Assembly (NCBI GenBank): GCA_024449915.1
Contig: JAMZAV010000353.1
Coordinates: 310,001 to 374,000 of the forward strand
DNA: 64,000 nt
Reading direction: 5' to 3'
Source of the DNA: Sweltsa coloradensis
Taxonomy: Eukaryota; Arthropoda; Insecta; Plecoptera; Chloroperlidae
Position numbers and translations under genes: made by a program. Of this stretch, positions 12,536 to 25,684 are shown piece after piece. Each line of letters starts with the position of its first letter. Position 1 is the first letter of the stretch. The notes under the pieces are model-generated. The model made no database searches. It saw only the letters and a program-made list of their open reading frames with translations, and had not been told where the DNA came from.

Positions 12536-13454
12536 TTTAAAATTGGAATTTCCAACCCAACTAGTTAGAGATTAAGTCAAAAACACAAATCATTATATAG
12601 ATTTACATGTATGTTGAATTATTTAATTTATTAATCCGGATATCTTCCTCAGCTTACTATTCAGGATAGAATTATATAAAAAAAGAAAATGAGACTATGT
12701 TTATTTTATCCACTCTCTACTTCTCAAATGAAATAAGCGAATTCATTACCATTAAACCTAATTCGACAAAATCCCCAGCACAAATTGTAATCTCCGTTGT
12801 ATAAGTATAAAGTACAATTCCATTACCCGCGTTCTTTCACGAAAAACTCATTACTGCGTTCCCCACAAATTAAAAAAAAAAAAATTAAACTGCAGAGCCA
12901 AATCTGTTATAATCTGGTCAATATTTTCCTTTTGTTTTTACCCAACAAAATGAGGCGTTTCTTCCATAGAATTCTTGATTTCATTCACCAGATCCTGAAT
13001 GATTTTATAAATATCGCTCTAAAAGACACATCCGTTTATTCAGTGTGAATAACTATTATGTTATAAATATGTTTTATTGTCAAGAATGAATGTCTAAGAG
13101 CCCTCAATATTCACCCAATAATCGCTTTATCAACAATCAATATTCGCGCACATTTGTACTAGACGGGTAATGCCTTCGATATTTTGTATCTTGAGACAAG
13201 TCCAAATCTAAAATTTGTTTCCAATTTAAGGTGTAAGTTTCGAAGAATGAGTCGTTTAAAGATTTAAAACAGTATATCATATATGTTAAAGTAATCCTAA
13301 AATGATTTGTTTTTGGACGTTACGATTAATATAAACAACCACAACCACAATAATTATGCATCGTATTCTGCCGGTGCTCAGGTATAGAGTGGGGTAGAGG
13401 GGGGTATGGGGAGTGGGTGGTTACAATTGTAATTAATTAGTTAGGGTACCACTT
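12536..13454. other. Unrecognised AT-rich stretch
   Basis: Nothing specific was recognised. G-rich runs are present at 13389-13421. The short frame at 12797-13048 is lysine/leucine rich as expected of AT-rich random frames. Confidence 0.4.
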
Positions 13455-14750
13455 TGTTACGTCACTCTTCCCAGTCTACAGGCGTTATCAAACAAAGAAA
13501 TATAAGCCTGGGGTCGTAAGTAAGGTAACAGAGGGACAACCCAGCAAGATGTGCTTGTGAAATATCGACATTTAATATAATAAAGCATACTACCATATAA
13601 TAACCAGAATTATATAAAATAGGTTTGAACTCAACGATTCACAATTCTTAATAACATTCCAGTTCACCAAAAACAAGTGAACAAACAAATCTTCTGCCTT
13701 CAAACACCAAAAGGTTCACAAACTTATTTGCCTGCCTAAACAAGAAGCATAATAACGCTTAGCTATATGAAAACCAACATACAAAGTTAGCCAAATTGCA
13801 TGTCAAAATATATACAGTTATGTTCAGTTTAATCTTACTAGGGTCCCTCAAACAAAGTTCAGGTAAATCACTAAACAAAAATTATGTGCTCGGTAGTCTC
13901 AAGCCGTGGCCGTGTATAACCACGTAACACTCCAGTAGTTCTGGTACACAAAAAGTTCGGGCCCACTTGCCGGCCCACACGAGGGTATGAACAAGTCCTT
14001 CACGAAAGATTGATAAGTAAGTTACTTACAGTTCGACCGGTAAATATTCTACACGTTACCAGAAGTCCTTTCAGAGTTGCTGTGATCAATGAAGGGTGGG
14101 TTGTCCGAAGTAGACCTACCATCCCGATCCGTCCGGAAGAGGTCGTTGTGGTAATGGGGTACACGGTGCACTACTGTCAAATCGTCCAGGGTCTCCACAA
14201 TGTCCCACTTGGTTGTGAAACTAATTAAAAGCTCCGTCACAAACGATCCAGTTGAGGGGTATGGAATCGCACGCGCGATACTGTTCCACACTTCCCAAAA
14301 AGGTTTCAGGTCTCACAGATAGAGAATCAAACACTTTGCAATGTTTTAAGAATCAAATAACGTCGCCTATCCTGCATACAGCAGACGACACGGAGATCCA
14401 CCCTAGACGACAGCCTGACTAACAGTGACTCGCCCACATTGACAATGTCCTCCCCTTACCAGCAAAACCGCATTGATCACTTCACTTGGGTACTATAAAG
14501 ATAACAGTATCATTACCAATGACGTACATAAGCTTTGCTATATTAGTCATTGATCATTACAGTATGCAATGATATAAGCAAAAAGTTAAATGTTCAAAGG
14601 TCAGAGAAGCTGATAAGAGATCGGGTGAGGATGAAGAGAGAGAGAGAGGGGGGGGGGGTAAACTGGTCTGGGTAGGTGTGCATCTGTGGCTTGCGCGCGT
14701 GGGCTGGTTATCGCTGTTGATCGTGTGATGAAATGCGATTTTAGGGCTGT
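13455..14750. other. Block with LTR-like ends; possible LTR, weak
   Basis: The block starts TGTTACGTCACTC and can be closed at GGGCTGTTACA, giving inverted TGTTAC/GTTACA ends and a length of about 1.3 kb. It holds a non-repetitive, GC-richer core (about 14030-14480). The immediate flanks (cactt and aacag) do not match as a target duplication and no second copy exists in the window. A 72-codon plus frame and an 80-codon minus frame overlap in the core with no recognisable domain. It could equally be unique intronic sequence. Confidence 0.22.
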
Positions 14751-15312
14751 TACAAACAGTTTCAATAATTCATAACACTAATGAGTTTTGTTTTCACGAT
14801 AGCTCTGGGTAGTGAGTTATATTGTGCCACACCATTTACAATAGTAACACCGCCAGGCGATCTATTTAAAATTTGTTTCGTGCCATTGAATGTATAAATC
14901 TGAATAATTGGACGCCACTCCAATTACAGCACAATTCTTAAAAATACAATTCGAAACGAAATAACAGTTCACTGCACAAATCAAATAATTAATCCAATTT
15001 GGCTTCAAAATAAACAAGAATAATTGGACATGTAAATGTAGAATATTTCGCGCATACGTTACTGGTCATAAGTCTACATTTAACAATACAACGATAGGAC
15101 GTTATTTTCCGAAGACATCCACTTCCTTAATCAGACTACAGGGTACTTACGGTTACCTAGTATTTAACCGTTTATCTGAAATGTGATATGTATGAGGATA
15201 CCCCGAAGAAACTATAAAGCGATCAACGTGAATTTCCCATGGTGTATATGTAATATGCCGAATTATGTAAATTCACGTGCGATAATAAAAGTTGCAAGTT
15301 TTATCAGAACAC

Positions 15313-15318
<6 letters not shown>
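14751..15318. other. Unrecognised AT-rich stretch
   Basis: No gene, RNA or repeat was identified. The block before it ends in an (AG)n-poly(G) tract at about 14635-14659. Confidence 0.4.

Positions 15319-15343
<25 letters not shown>
15319..15343. repeat. (CT)12 microsatellite
   Basis: An uninterrupted CT dinucleotide run of about 25 bases is flanked by cgatgta and cgttcgctc. Confidence 0.95.
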
Positions 15344-15564
15344 GTTCGCTCTTGCTCTCACCCCTCGTCACTCAGAGAGCTTACTTCAGTTTATTACAGA
15401 TCAATGCCCCTCAGTGAGATAAAAGATAGATTTTCGGTAGAGAGGGCGGAACTGTGTTCATGAAAGCTACGTATTGACCTATTAACTTGACTTTATGCCC
15501 GGCCCCTCCAACCCCCCCCCCCCTCTACTTCTGTAGCCCACTTTCACTTCCACCAACTCTGTAG

Positions 15565-15802
15565 CTAGCCCGGCACCTCCACCATCGCCTATCTTCTCTA
15601 TCAAACCCAGCATTTCCACCCATTCTCTACGTCGTCGGCGCTGACGAGGTTGGTTCGTTAACTCTTAAATAAAGTCCCCACTGAAAATCAGGTCGTTTGC
15701 TAAGTGGGTAGACCCATACAAACATTTTAAATTTTAAATTAAATGATATTAAAATTATGATCTACGTAGTTTGATTGTTTAGCTAACCCGGTACCTCCAC
15801 CA
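15565..15802 (-). repeat. GGCACCTCCACC motif copies and SINE-A fragment
   Basis: The motif cccggcacctccaccat lies at 15569-15584 and a one-mismatch copy cccggtacctccaccaa at 15786-15802. Both are minus-orientation copies of the recurring TGGTGGAGGTGCCGGGT. Between them, about 15655-15717 is a plus-orientation SINE-A 3' fragment (ccccactgaaaatcag, then agtgggtagac). A run of 12 C lies upstream at 15512-15523. Confidence 0.6.
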
Positions 15803-17624
15803 ATTCTCAAGAAAACTCTAGTGACCAGCATAGGGCACATCTCTAGGATTTACTTTTACAATCATCGCTGCAAAATCAATTTAATCATTTAATTTAATAC
15901 ACAAACAGCTGGACTTTACACATTGGCTAAGAATTTTCGCCTCCAGAAAGACTTATCCTTATCAATAATTGGTAACTTGAATCTCTATTTTACGGTTAAG
16001 GTTTGAGCCTAGTTGGCAGTTATCACGATATTATTTTATTACCAAAATACATCTCAAGGTGTCTATTCTGTGTGTTCTGGATATAAAACAATTCAGATAC
16101 AAGAAGCTAATATGTAACTAGCTTCTGCAAAATATTATGCTCTTTCTCGTCAATACATTTTAAAACAATTATCTTTCTGATGACAAACATACATTAAATA
16201 CTTTTCAGACAAATGACCAAACATTTTAAATACATAACTAATGTACCAACTTACGATACATAAATAATGTACAAAAAATAAATTACAGAAAATTCTTTTG
16301 TGCGTTTAATGGATCTATTGAAATAAATAGGTAGAATACATAAAAATTATCAAAACTATAAAATATCCTTCACGTGACCTCGAATGTTTTAATAACTTGG
16401 AAGTAACAAAATATAACGCGATATAGGTTTGGATTGAAGAACGGGCGGCCCATGGTTTTCTAAGGCTGTTAGCGTACTCAAATCTTGATATGAATATTAT
16501 GTTTTACATAGTGATCATAAACTTCCTTCCGTTCAGATGGAAAATTAATTTATTTTGAAAATAACAGGAGTTTTCTGTTATTTAAAACTTTCTTCAGTAA
16601 CGAGAAGTCCCTCCCTATTAATATTAACAGAACATTGACATCTCATTACGGTTGGGAAGCCAGCTCAGCGCGTTCGATGGCCCGATAAACTTTTTAACGA
16701 GCTTTGTGACATGCAAAGCTTTTATGAAAACCATAAAGGGATTCGAAACAAACGTATTTCGAAATTTCATCGCCATAAAAGGAAATTCTTTAATCAACAC
16801 CCAGGTCATGGGTGACTACGAAAATCAGTTTATTATGTGACAAATCATAATAGTATTGTTACACGAAATCTCGCACAAACATCAACTTTGAATTAACAAA
16901 TTAAACAGATCATGGATATCAGAGAGTAAATGGAATCTTTATATTCTTGTGTTTGGATAGTAGGCCTATGTGTTGATAATACTTGACTAACATACATGAC
17001 TTTAGATTGATAGATGAAAACTTTTTGTTTTATTTATTCATCGCGAGTTGAAAGTTTTTGTAATCGGAAGAAGAAAATTTACAATCATATGTTATTTGTA
17101 ACAAGCCAATATAGTTTACAACTCAATACACTTGAATGATGTAACAGTATTCAATTATCTAACATTGAAAAAGTGTTTTGTTAAATAGTACTTTGAACAC
17201 ATACCTTTGGATATTGGCAAAGGTATATTATTTTTGCAACGGTTTCCTAGGATGAATGGTATTTTTTAGATAACAACATTTTGCCCGTTACAATTCTTAA
17301 AATATTTCGGTTTATTGTAGGGGCCTATTGATCCCAGTCTATATTGGAGTTATTGGGTTTCATACATTGCTCGATAGACCCAGGCACAGCACTTTACGTA
17401 ATTCCATTTTCACATTTCTCCAAAGTTCTCCGATACAATCGATACATGATACCCCGAGTAGCACTGAACATCAAATTTGCAGCACGTGGAACATTCATTA
17501 ATAATTACACAGTTCCAGATAGCACAATTCGTACCTACACGAAAACATTAGCCAAACGAGAAATAATTATGCTTTATATAGAGGCTATCTGTATATTTAG
17601 TTTACAAATAAATACATATTTTCG
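15803..17624. other. Unrecognised AT-rich stretch
   Basis: No supported gene or repeat. Overlapping frames on both strands at 16624-16840 show no family signature. The 123-codon plus frame at 17344-17715 runs into SINE-like sequence at its 3' end and is not called. Confidence 0.4.
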
Positions 17625-17720
17625 TATTTTGAGTATACTCAGGTCAGTAGTGGGGGACCATGTCGGCGCCATCGCCATCTACGCGCAAACAATGACCAGC
17701 GAGAGGTCGTTCTAAAAATA
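17625..17720 (-). repeat. Decayed SINE-A fragment, weak
   Basis: The blocks tattttgagtatactcagg, then gtgggggacc and caaacaatgaccagcgagag, follow the order of the 3' part of SINE-A in minus orientation, with the middle missing. Confidence 0.35.
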
Positions 17721-18002
17721 CCATGTGAAACACCGATCAAACATGTCAACATGTCAACATGAACCTTAGAATATTTGTTATTTACTTCGTTGACTTATTT
17801 GTGCCTCGTTTTTTTTTTATTTTTTTTTTACGTTTTTGACCTATGCATAGTATATTATTATGAAATAGGTTTTTTTCTTCTGGATCGTGTGTTCTATTTG
17901 GGATTGATATGAAAATAAATAAGTCAAAAACTACATTCAAATTACATTTTTGTGAGTTAATAGAAACTCACACTCAATGTTAATTTTTTCATTTGTAATT
18001 AT

Positions 18003-18120
18003 TTTGTTTATTTATTTAACGTCTATCCTATTCAGTTAAAAAACTGATTTCCAAAGGAGGAAAACTAAATAAATCGTATTACATAACTGCAGACACAACA
18101 ATGAACTAAAGTTAACAACA
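18003..18120 (+). repeat. Dispersed repeat E, copy 1
   Basis: It shares ttatttatttaacgtctat, cctattcagttaaaaa, aaaggaggaaaactaaataa and a following cataa..caacaatgaactaaagtt with 21785-21905. The two copies are in the same orientation about 3.8 kb apart. The TTTATTTA start suggests the tail of a retroelement read in reverse, but no coding part is present. Confidence 0.7.
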
Positions 18121-21100
18121 ATGTATTAAAACACAATAATTTTGGTGATAAATTCTAAATGGATCACTGAAAATCACTGAAACAAATGTAAAAATTAATA
18201 GTGCACATCAATTGACAGCATCTGTGTAGGTATTCGTTTCAGAACACCTTGTAGGCAAAGTCAATACGATTGAAAGCAGAGTATTTATCGAGAAGGAAGT
18301 TTCATCGAGCGACTTGATCCGGGCCTAATGAAGTTAGCCAAGTCTTCTCATCGAATGAGGATCGCCGCCATCTAATTGCATTCTGTCTAACTTAATATGG
18401 GGCAAGATTACTGCGAGGCAACCTGAAGGCGCCTCAGACCCATTGTTAAAGTTTGCCAATGAGATTGAACTTAAACACTGTTTGACACAATGGCTTGATT
18501 TCAGAATCTACTAGGCTCGGCTGAAAAAAAAAAATATTTCAGTAACTCTAGGCGAAAATTTTAAACTACTTTTTATCTGTTTTTGTAAGAGTATTGATTT
18601 TTTTCAAAATTGTTTTATTGAAAAAAAAATATTGCAGAACGTTTGTAAAGAATGTTCATGGAATAACGAAATAACAACCACTTCAACTGATACCTGGCCT
18701 AAGACTGTCAATTGTTCTAAGATCTTGGATGTGTCGAACTATACCCAGCAGTAATCTTTCTGTCATGCTATAGCGGACTTCTCGTCGTCAGCAGCAATTG
18801 AATTACGCCCCATAGAGACAGGATGTTGTCGGCATTACAAATTACAATGACAAGACAGTTAATTGCAACTGGAGCACAATTCGATTAGGCGAGCTTTGAA
18901 TGTTTTGTTTGTTCATTAGTAGATCACGGAAAATAAAATTTTACTGGGCAATTTCGCTCAAATTAAATACAGGGCTGGTTGGAAGATGTTATCTAGACTG
19001 TGTAATTGTAAATGACAGTTATAAATGCGATTTGTTCTGGTGGAATGTAAAACGGACAGACTGGTCACGTGCATAATGTAACTAAACACAGCGCTGTAAT
19101 TATTTTAACATTACATGCAGCTTGTATAAATCATATTAAATTATTGCAGACACAATCTGTGTTTTGTGTTTAACATTCAGTTTTACCAAATGGTATATTG
19201 TGGTGGAAATCAACGAAATATTAAATTTCCTACGTGCCTCGTTGCAGGGACGGCTTCAAAATCAGGAATCACTTTGATTATCAAAACATGTCAATGATTC
19301 ATGTATTTGTTTGTCAACCCAATTTGTAACGCCTTGTTAATCTTTAATAATTGTTTTTTTTAATTTTAATTCTTTGTACTTGTGGCAATTGTTCCGGTAG
19401 AACAGTTTTGCTTTCTTAAATAAAAGTTATATGTACATAATATGCCGACCCGGTATAGATTATAGCATGAATCTGTAAATTTTAGGAAGTTCGCCACAGA
19501 AAAACTGACATTTAAAGACAAACAGTGTGCATTAAATATAGAAATCAACTTTCATAGATAATGTCGTACTGGTATACCACAAAGCACGAAACAAGTATGG
19601 CAAAAAATATTAAATTGTTGAAAGTTACAACTGTATATCAAGTAAATGTGTGTTACTCATTTTGAAACCACCAGATCTTTACTCTATCTTATCATGGACT
19701 TTCTATCGTAACTACGCAAACTAAAAACTTACAAAACAGCGCATTCATCAACGCGACTAAAAAAAGCGTCTTGTAAATCCATGATCGTATTGAATAAAAT
19801 GTTAGATAGTTTACTGTACAAGTCGAGCAGGTTTTATTCCCCACTTACTTATTTCGTTGTTAGCTGCTTCTATAGTTCTAAATTCTGATTTTGTTTTATT
19901 TAAGTAGAGAGTGCATTGCTGTTTATTTGTATATACAGTGCTAGAATGTTAGTATTTATTGTGCAAGTTTTCTCTGTAAGTTCTAGGGATTGGAGCTCGT
20001 TCAGATAATTACGATAATACAAATGCTTATTCGACGGAAGTGCGGCTTTAAAAAGCAACGATTTATATTCTTGCAAACGATTAATTTCCCTGGAGACTTT
20101 TGAAAGATTTATGTATTAGAAAGCTCTAGATAAAAGTACATTGTCATTATGTTTTAATGGAAAATACATTTACCACAAAATATAGTTGACTTTTTTAAAA
20201 TCAAAACCGTAAAATATTGGCTTTAAACTTCATTTTAAATAATTTACAAACAACAAGTTTGGAAACTCTTCATTCGAATTAATCAAAATCTAAATTAAGA
20301 AATAAACAAATGGTAGAACCAGATAGATTCTCTTTAAATAATGTAACGTGAAACCTTGTCATAAGAAAAATAAACTTTAGTTTAATATAGTACTTACAAT
20401 GTCTGAGCAGTTTATAACTTATTAATGTATGACTCTTGTGCCACTGTTAAACTATGTGGGTGAATAAAGTTAACTTCATCTCAATTACGATGCTCCTGTT
20501 TACTTTCATATTATCCAAATCTAATAATAGAGATAAACTACAAATTAAATCTACAAATTTAATTGGCTCAATATTTCATGTAAAACTAATTGAAGTGAGG
20601 CTCGAATTCCACCTCCGAAAGCCTTTGCTGAATATTTTATCCTAGGTTACACACGCCATTAAAAAATCTAAGTGGAACCTTGTCCTACACTCCACTCCAC
20701 TCCACGATCCTCTGCAAATTGAAACCGAACTGAGGTTCATAAAAATTATACTCTGTTTATTCATATAACCTTCTTTAACCAGAGTCTAAAACGTTGATAA
20801 TACACCTTAATTATTGTTTTAATTGAATATTCTCATACTAGACTCTACTTACTCAACCAAGGTCCAATTAAATTATCCTCCACTCGCTGGAAGTATAATG
20901 ATAATCCGGATTCCTGTAACTATTTTTTAACCCTTAACTCTTAACCCAAAGACTAGATTGTAGCCCTGCTCTAAAACTAAACTGTATTCCAGTACAAGTA
21001 CAAAATCAATTATGTGTGTGTACATCACCTTTATTAGAATACAGTTGAATACAGGGTTTGGCCAGGGTTTCTATCTTACCACGTGGTCAATCCAACCCTA

Positions 21101-21784
21101 GGTAGTTCAGCGGACCGGACGATGTTTTTGATAAACTCTATACAACGTAATGGTTTTCACGTGTGCTTTGATGGAGTTGGAAGTCACTTTCTAACGTGTT
21201 TGGCGCCGGTGCTGCGGCGAGCGGCGAGCGTTGCGGTCACATTCGTCAAGTCCGTTTCGAGTGAGATCCAAACTTTAGTGGGAAGTTTGGAAGTTCAGGT
21301 TGGTAGTTGTGTCTGTGGGGCTGGGCATTCACTCAGCTGGATGTGCGTTATATATTTATAAAGCAGACATTCAGACAATGTGTAGCTGACGTTGAGTTAC
21401 GAGTAGACTAGGTACACTGGAAACAAGATGGATTCATGAGTGTACAGGGTTGCTCGAGGTATCGTTTTGTCGATCTTATTGTTAAAACCACTCGAACTTC
21501 TCAATCAAATTACGTAGGAAAGGTTTCTTATCTAGATTCTTTTCAGACAAGATAATTATACATACCTGATGATTTTAAAAATAAAATTCTGAAATTTGCA
21601 CTTGTTTTTATTAAAATTCCTTAATTTGAAATCATGCCTTGATTTTCTCGACGTGCGGGACGTTGAAAACTTTTGTGCGCTAATTGCGATTATCTTATTC
21701 TTTAAAAAGTAGGTATGTATTTATGTCAAAATAAACTTTAGTAGAACAGGTTAGAACAGTGTTAAGTTCAACTAATTTATAAAT
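18121..21784. other. Mostly unique sequence
   Basis: The 18240-18500 stretch is GC-balanced and non-repetitive and could be conserved non-coding DNA. At 19735-19780, catcaacgcgactaaaaaaa is the complement of the subterminal sequence of the actagg elements at 29.8 and 59.2 kb, so it is a remnant end. At 20835-20870, tagactctacttactcaacc is a weak SINE-A 3' remnant. A 92-codon frame at 21083-21361 is not recognised. Confidence 0.4.
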
Positions 21785-21905
21785 ATGTATTTATGTATTT
21801 ATTTAACGTCTATATCCTATTCAGTTAAAAAGGGTGATTTACAAGGAGGACAACTAAATAATTCTAATAACATAAGTGCATATACAACAATTAACTATAA
21901 AGTTA
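21785..21905 (+). repeat. Dispersed repeat E, copy 2
   Basis: This is the same-orientation partner of 18003-18120. Shared blocks include tttatttaacgtctat, cctattcagttaaaaa and acaaggaggacaactaaata. See that entry. Confidence 0.7.
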
Positions 21906-24900
21906 AGAAAAGTTTAAAAAGTAAATTTGTTTGTGGAATACATACGAATTTTATACTTTTGAAAATTTAGAATGAAATCAGTTCAAATTCCGTTTTCAAA
22001 ATCGTGCGAGAGAAATGACAATAGCGCATCCCACAATAGATTCAACCGTAATAAAAAAACATTGTTTTAGTAATATATTTACGAATGTGTTAATACGTTG
22101 GACGTTGCAAGTGCAGTTGAACCATACATCTGCAGTTCAGTCAGTAACTGTAATGGAAATAGCATTCGATCAGGGATGTACGTGAGGACGGAGAGGAACG
22201 TCCATGTATTATGCATACCAGCTAGTCGCGAGAAAGATTCACAGACGCACGCAGTTTCTCTCCAGTCACGTGTTCGCGTCTCACCTAGCTGATCGGTACG
22301 TGCCGAAACGTGTTTTCAAAAGGAACTGAACGAGCTGAAGTCAATGGAAAATGATGTCGTCTTATTTGAAAATCGGGTATATATTTAAAATACATTGTGT
22401 ATATGAACGTCTGTAGTTAATTAACGAAAAACCATAGCACAAAATAACCCGTGTTTTGTTATAGATTCGTGAAAAGGGTAATTTGACTATTATATCTTCA
22501 AAATAACGTTCAATGTTAATTATCACAAGTTTTCGATGTAATAAATAAACGTGAACAATATTTCGACTTCAAATCCCGTGGTTTGGTCTAGATGTGTTGA
22601 TTTGTTGATGTTTGGATATAAACATTATAATCTACACAAGTTCGGTCCGTCTCTTGATTCATTTGGTGTATTATATTTTATATTATATACCAAAAACGTG
22701 GAATTTAAACTGAAATTATTGTTTGATTTACGAACGAAGTCGTACTATTTTTTGTTACTACGAAGGTGAGATTATGGTTTATGTGAGTTTCACCCATAAA
22801 TATTCAAATTAATTCAAACTATATTTAAAATTTTAAAATCGACACTTTCTCACAGATATTTATGACTCGGAGCTATAGCACTAACAACACCATACCCTCA
22901 TAGTTTATGGCTGAGGTATGAGGTCTTGCATATTACATTCACTCTTGAAGACATCGTCGAACACGCGACCACCCGAATCTAACGGACGTGACTGAAGATT
23001 CCGTTCTCGATATGACGTCATCAATCAAAGGTGACGTCAGAAATAATACACGGATCTTCTCGATGGAAAATAGAACCAAGCAATGAAAAGTGTCTACCCA
23101 ATTTGATATGTGTTACCAGACAATGGCGGCCTCAGAAGGCGACAGCAATCAAACTCTTCTGAATTGCATTTAGTAACGAAATAAGTTCGAAATTGAAATA
23201 AGTTAAGCAACTTGTTCAGAATAATATTTTGTATGGAAAAACTATGTAAATACATTAAAAATACTGTTAAAGAGAGAGTAAGACTGATTTCTTGTTCGGT
23301 ACTTTCCTTTTCCCGCAGCCATAAATAATTCCATCTTAATCAAACTTTTGTTACTCTTTTTTGATTATAATGGGCATGTTAACGCCCCTATCAATTATAA
23401 ATTTAACATTAACCATAAATCAGTCTGCAAAAATGCATTATTATTTAGGTAGTTTTTGGCCACTTTGACATCAATTTATGCAGTAGTGGTATAATAGTGC
23501 CTTCATGATTCATTTTTACACAATTATGTAAAATTTCAAATGGACTAAAATTCGCTGAAAAATTTGACACCTGGTAAAATGATCATGCCTGCATCCTATT
23601 AAGATTCAATCATTGGTCTTAAGCATTATTTTGCAAAAAAAAAATGCTCTTTTTTGTGTTTGACATGATTCTAGAGCTAAGTATAATGATCATTAGCAAG
23701 AACTCGTGCCAGTCCTAAGAATGAGGTCAAGATTAAGAGCAAGATAATGAACAAGGCTGTGAATGCAATCAGCGCCTGCCGTGTGGTGAAGTCTGCAGTT
23801 AATCCCTGAGCTTTCCTCTAATGAGCGCGACCTGGTGATTGACACTAGCACTACTCGCTACGTGCACACGGTATCTCCTCACTGCGGTCTTGTAACCCGC
23901 TCTCGACTAACTCAGTCGTCTCCGTGAAGTTTGCACCCCTGATAACTGAACCGGAGTACGGTTCTCCACTTTATTGTTTAATGAGGCAACGACGTCTGGC
24001 TTCACACAATGGAGGCCGCTCGAGTTTGTCTGGCTGGGTTGATCCTGATTTAAGTTTATAAGGCCCACAGAGGGATTCCATTTAGATTCCGATAATATCG
24101 CACAGTATTAACTTAATTTCGCGTAAGCAATAAGTTTACGTTCAAGAATGTGCGTCACAATATTAATTATTCTAATTGCTGCTCAATATCGAGCCCTTCT
24201 TGATAGATGGAATGAAAAATAATACATTACAAAATACAATTCTATATTGATCGATGATCAATTTATAGGAATTTGTGACGTTTTTCTCATATATCACGTA
24301 TAAGATCGAAAAATAAGGTACTAGAGTTACAGCTGTTCTAGCATTGTTCGAATTATTTTACAGCCGTTGGTGATTAGCGATTCGTTTCGGCTGCCTTACA
24401 TTAATTGTGACTGTGTGTAATTATTCATGTTTTAATTAACCCACTTCTCGATATCTTAATTGAGTTGTAAATAGTTCAAGCATCTATTCTATTCTCATGG
24501 ATATTAGCTCACGTCTATTTTCATCGCGCAGCAGTTCTTATGTCAAAATAAATTTCCTGTTCGGAAACTTCGGCTTAAATTAACATATCAACTATAATGA
24601 ATTTGACACATTATTCATGCCAGCCATTTCCGTACAAAGCACTGAAATAACACAGAATGACGTATAATTTGAGCATGATGGTTGGAGATTTTCGGTGATT
24701 GTCGGAGGAAAGACATAAATATGAAGGGTTGGATTATTGCGATGAGACGTCCCGCTCCTATAGCCCTACATCATGTTAGACTTCTGGATTACTTGGGAAA
24801 AGTAATTCATACTATTGTGATAGCATTAATTTCATTTCTCATCGATTTTAACAAATTAAGTATTTATGTTTTAACCAACTGGATTGTTATTAAAATATAA

Positions 24901-25339
24901 CTTGACGTAATTTATTGCAGATATCTGGTGAATGTCTCAATGAGTGCGGGTAAATCAGTTTTTAGACGGTCAAATGATTCACCAACTTTCAAATACCTAT
25001 TTTTTACAAAAAATAAAATACAACGATGCAAACCAATTTTATAACTGGTTGTCCTAGGGTAAATGGAATGTGCCAAAGTAAGTTTTGTCCAAGAAGTTGT
25101 TTAAACATTTAATCGCAAGCCTAATAGTGACTGGGGAAGACGCTAAGTATCTCCCAGTCCGAAGTATGGGGTTGGATGTCATATTGATGTTAAAAGTTAA
25201 GGATCAAACATATATTTTTTTATTTTATTTCATGAGTAGTAGAAGAGAAATTCAATAAATAAATAAATCCAAGAGCTTGAGACCGGACTTTCGTTTGAGA
25301 AGACGAGGATTTGATGTCCGCGGGCGACCTCGTATTAAC
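21906..25339. other. Unrecognised sequence
   Basis: No exon, RNA gene or repeat is supported. GC-balanced, non-repetitive patches at 22080-22290 and 23700-24080 differ from the AT-rich surroundings and could be regulatory. Short frames inside them show no family signature. Confidence 0.4.
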
Positions 25340-25684
25340 CCCAGCAAGAACGTGACATGATCTTGTTAGTATCTGAAGACGGACCGCTAGGATCATTCTA
25401 AGCCCAAGATAGTAGGTACCACAACCCCGACAAGAACGTGACATGATCTTGTTAGTATCTGAAGACGGACCGCTAGGATCATTCTAAACCCAAGATAGTA
25501 GGTACCACAACCCCGACAAGAACGTGACATGATCTTGTTAGTATCTGAAGACGGACCGCTAGGATCATTCTAAACCCACAGATAGTAGGTACCGCAACCC
25601 CGACAAGAACGTGACATGATCTTGTTAGTATCTGAAGACGGACCGCTAGGATCATTCTAAACCCAAGATAGTAGGTACCGCACA
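25340..25684 (+). repeat. Minisatellite, 86-bp unit, 4 copies
   Basis: The marker aagaacgtgacatgatcttg recurs at 25346, 25432, 25518 and 25605, giving a period of 86, 86 and 87 bp. Each unit continues with ttagtatctgaagacggacc, gctaggatcattctaaaccc and a variable agtaggtaccrcaacccc. The copies are nearly identical. The minus frame through the array (25479-25688) only reflects the repeat. Confidence 0.95.

Noticed and set aside
13455..14750. Confident LTR call
   Set aside because: Only TGTTAC/GTTACA ends support it; no target duplication, primer site or second copy.
17344..17715. 123-codon plus frame
   Set aside because: AT-rich codon use, no domain, and its last part is a decayed SINE fragment.
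25340..25684. CRISPR array
   Set aside because: Whole 86-bp units are repeated with no unique spacers, in an animal-like genome.
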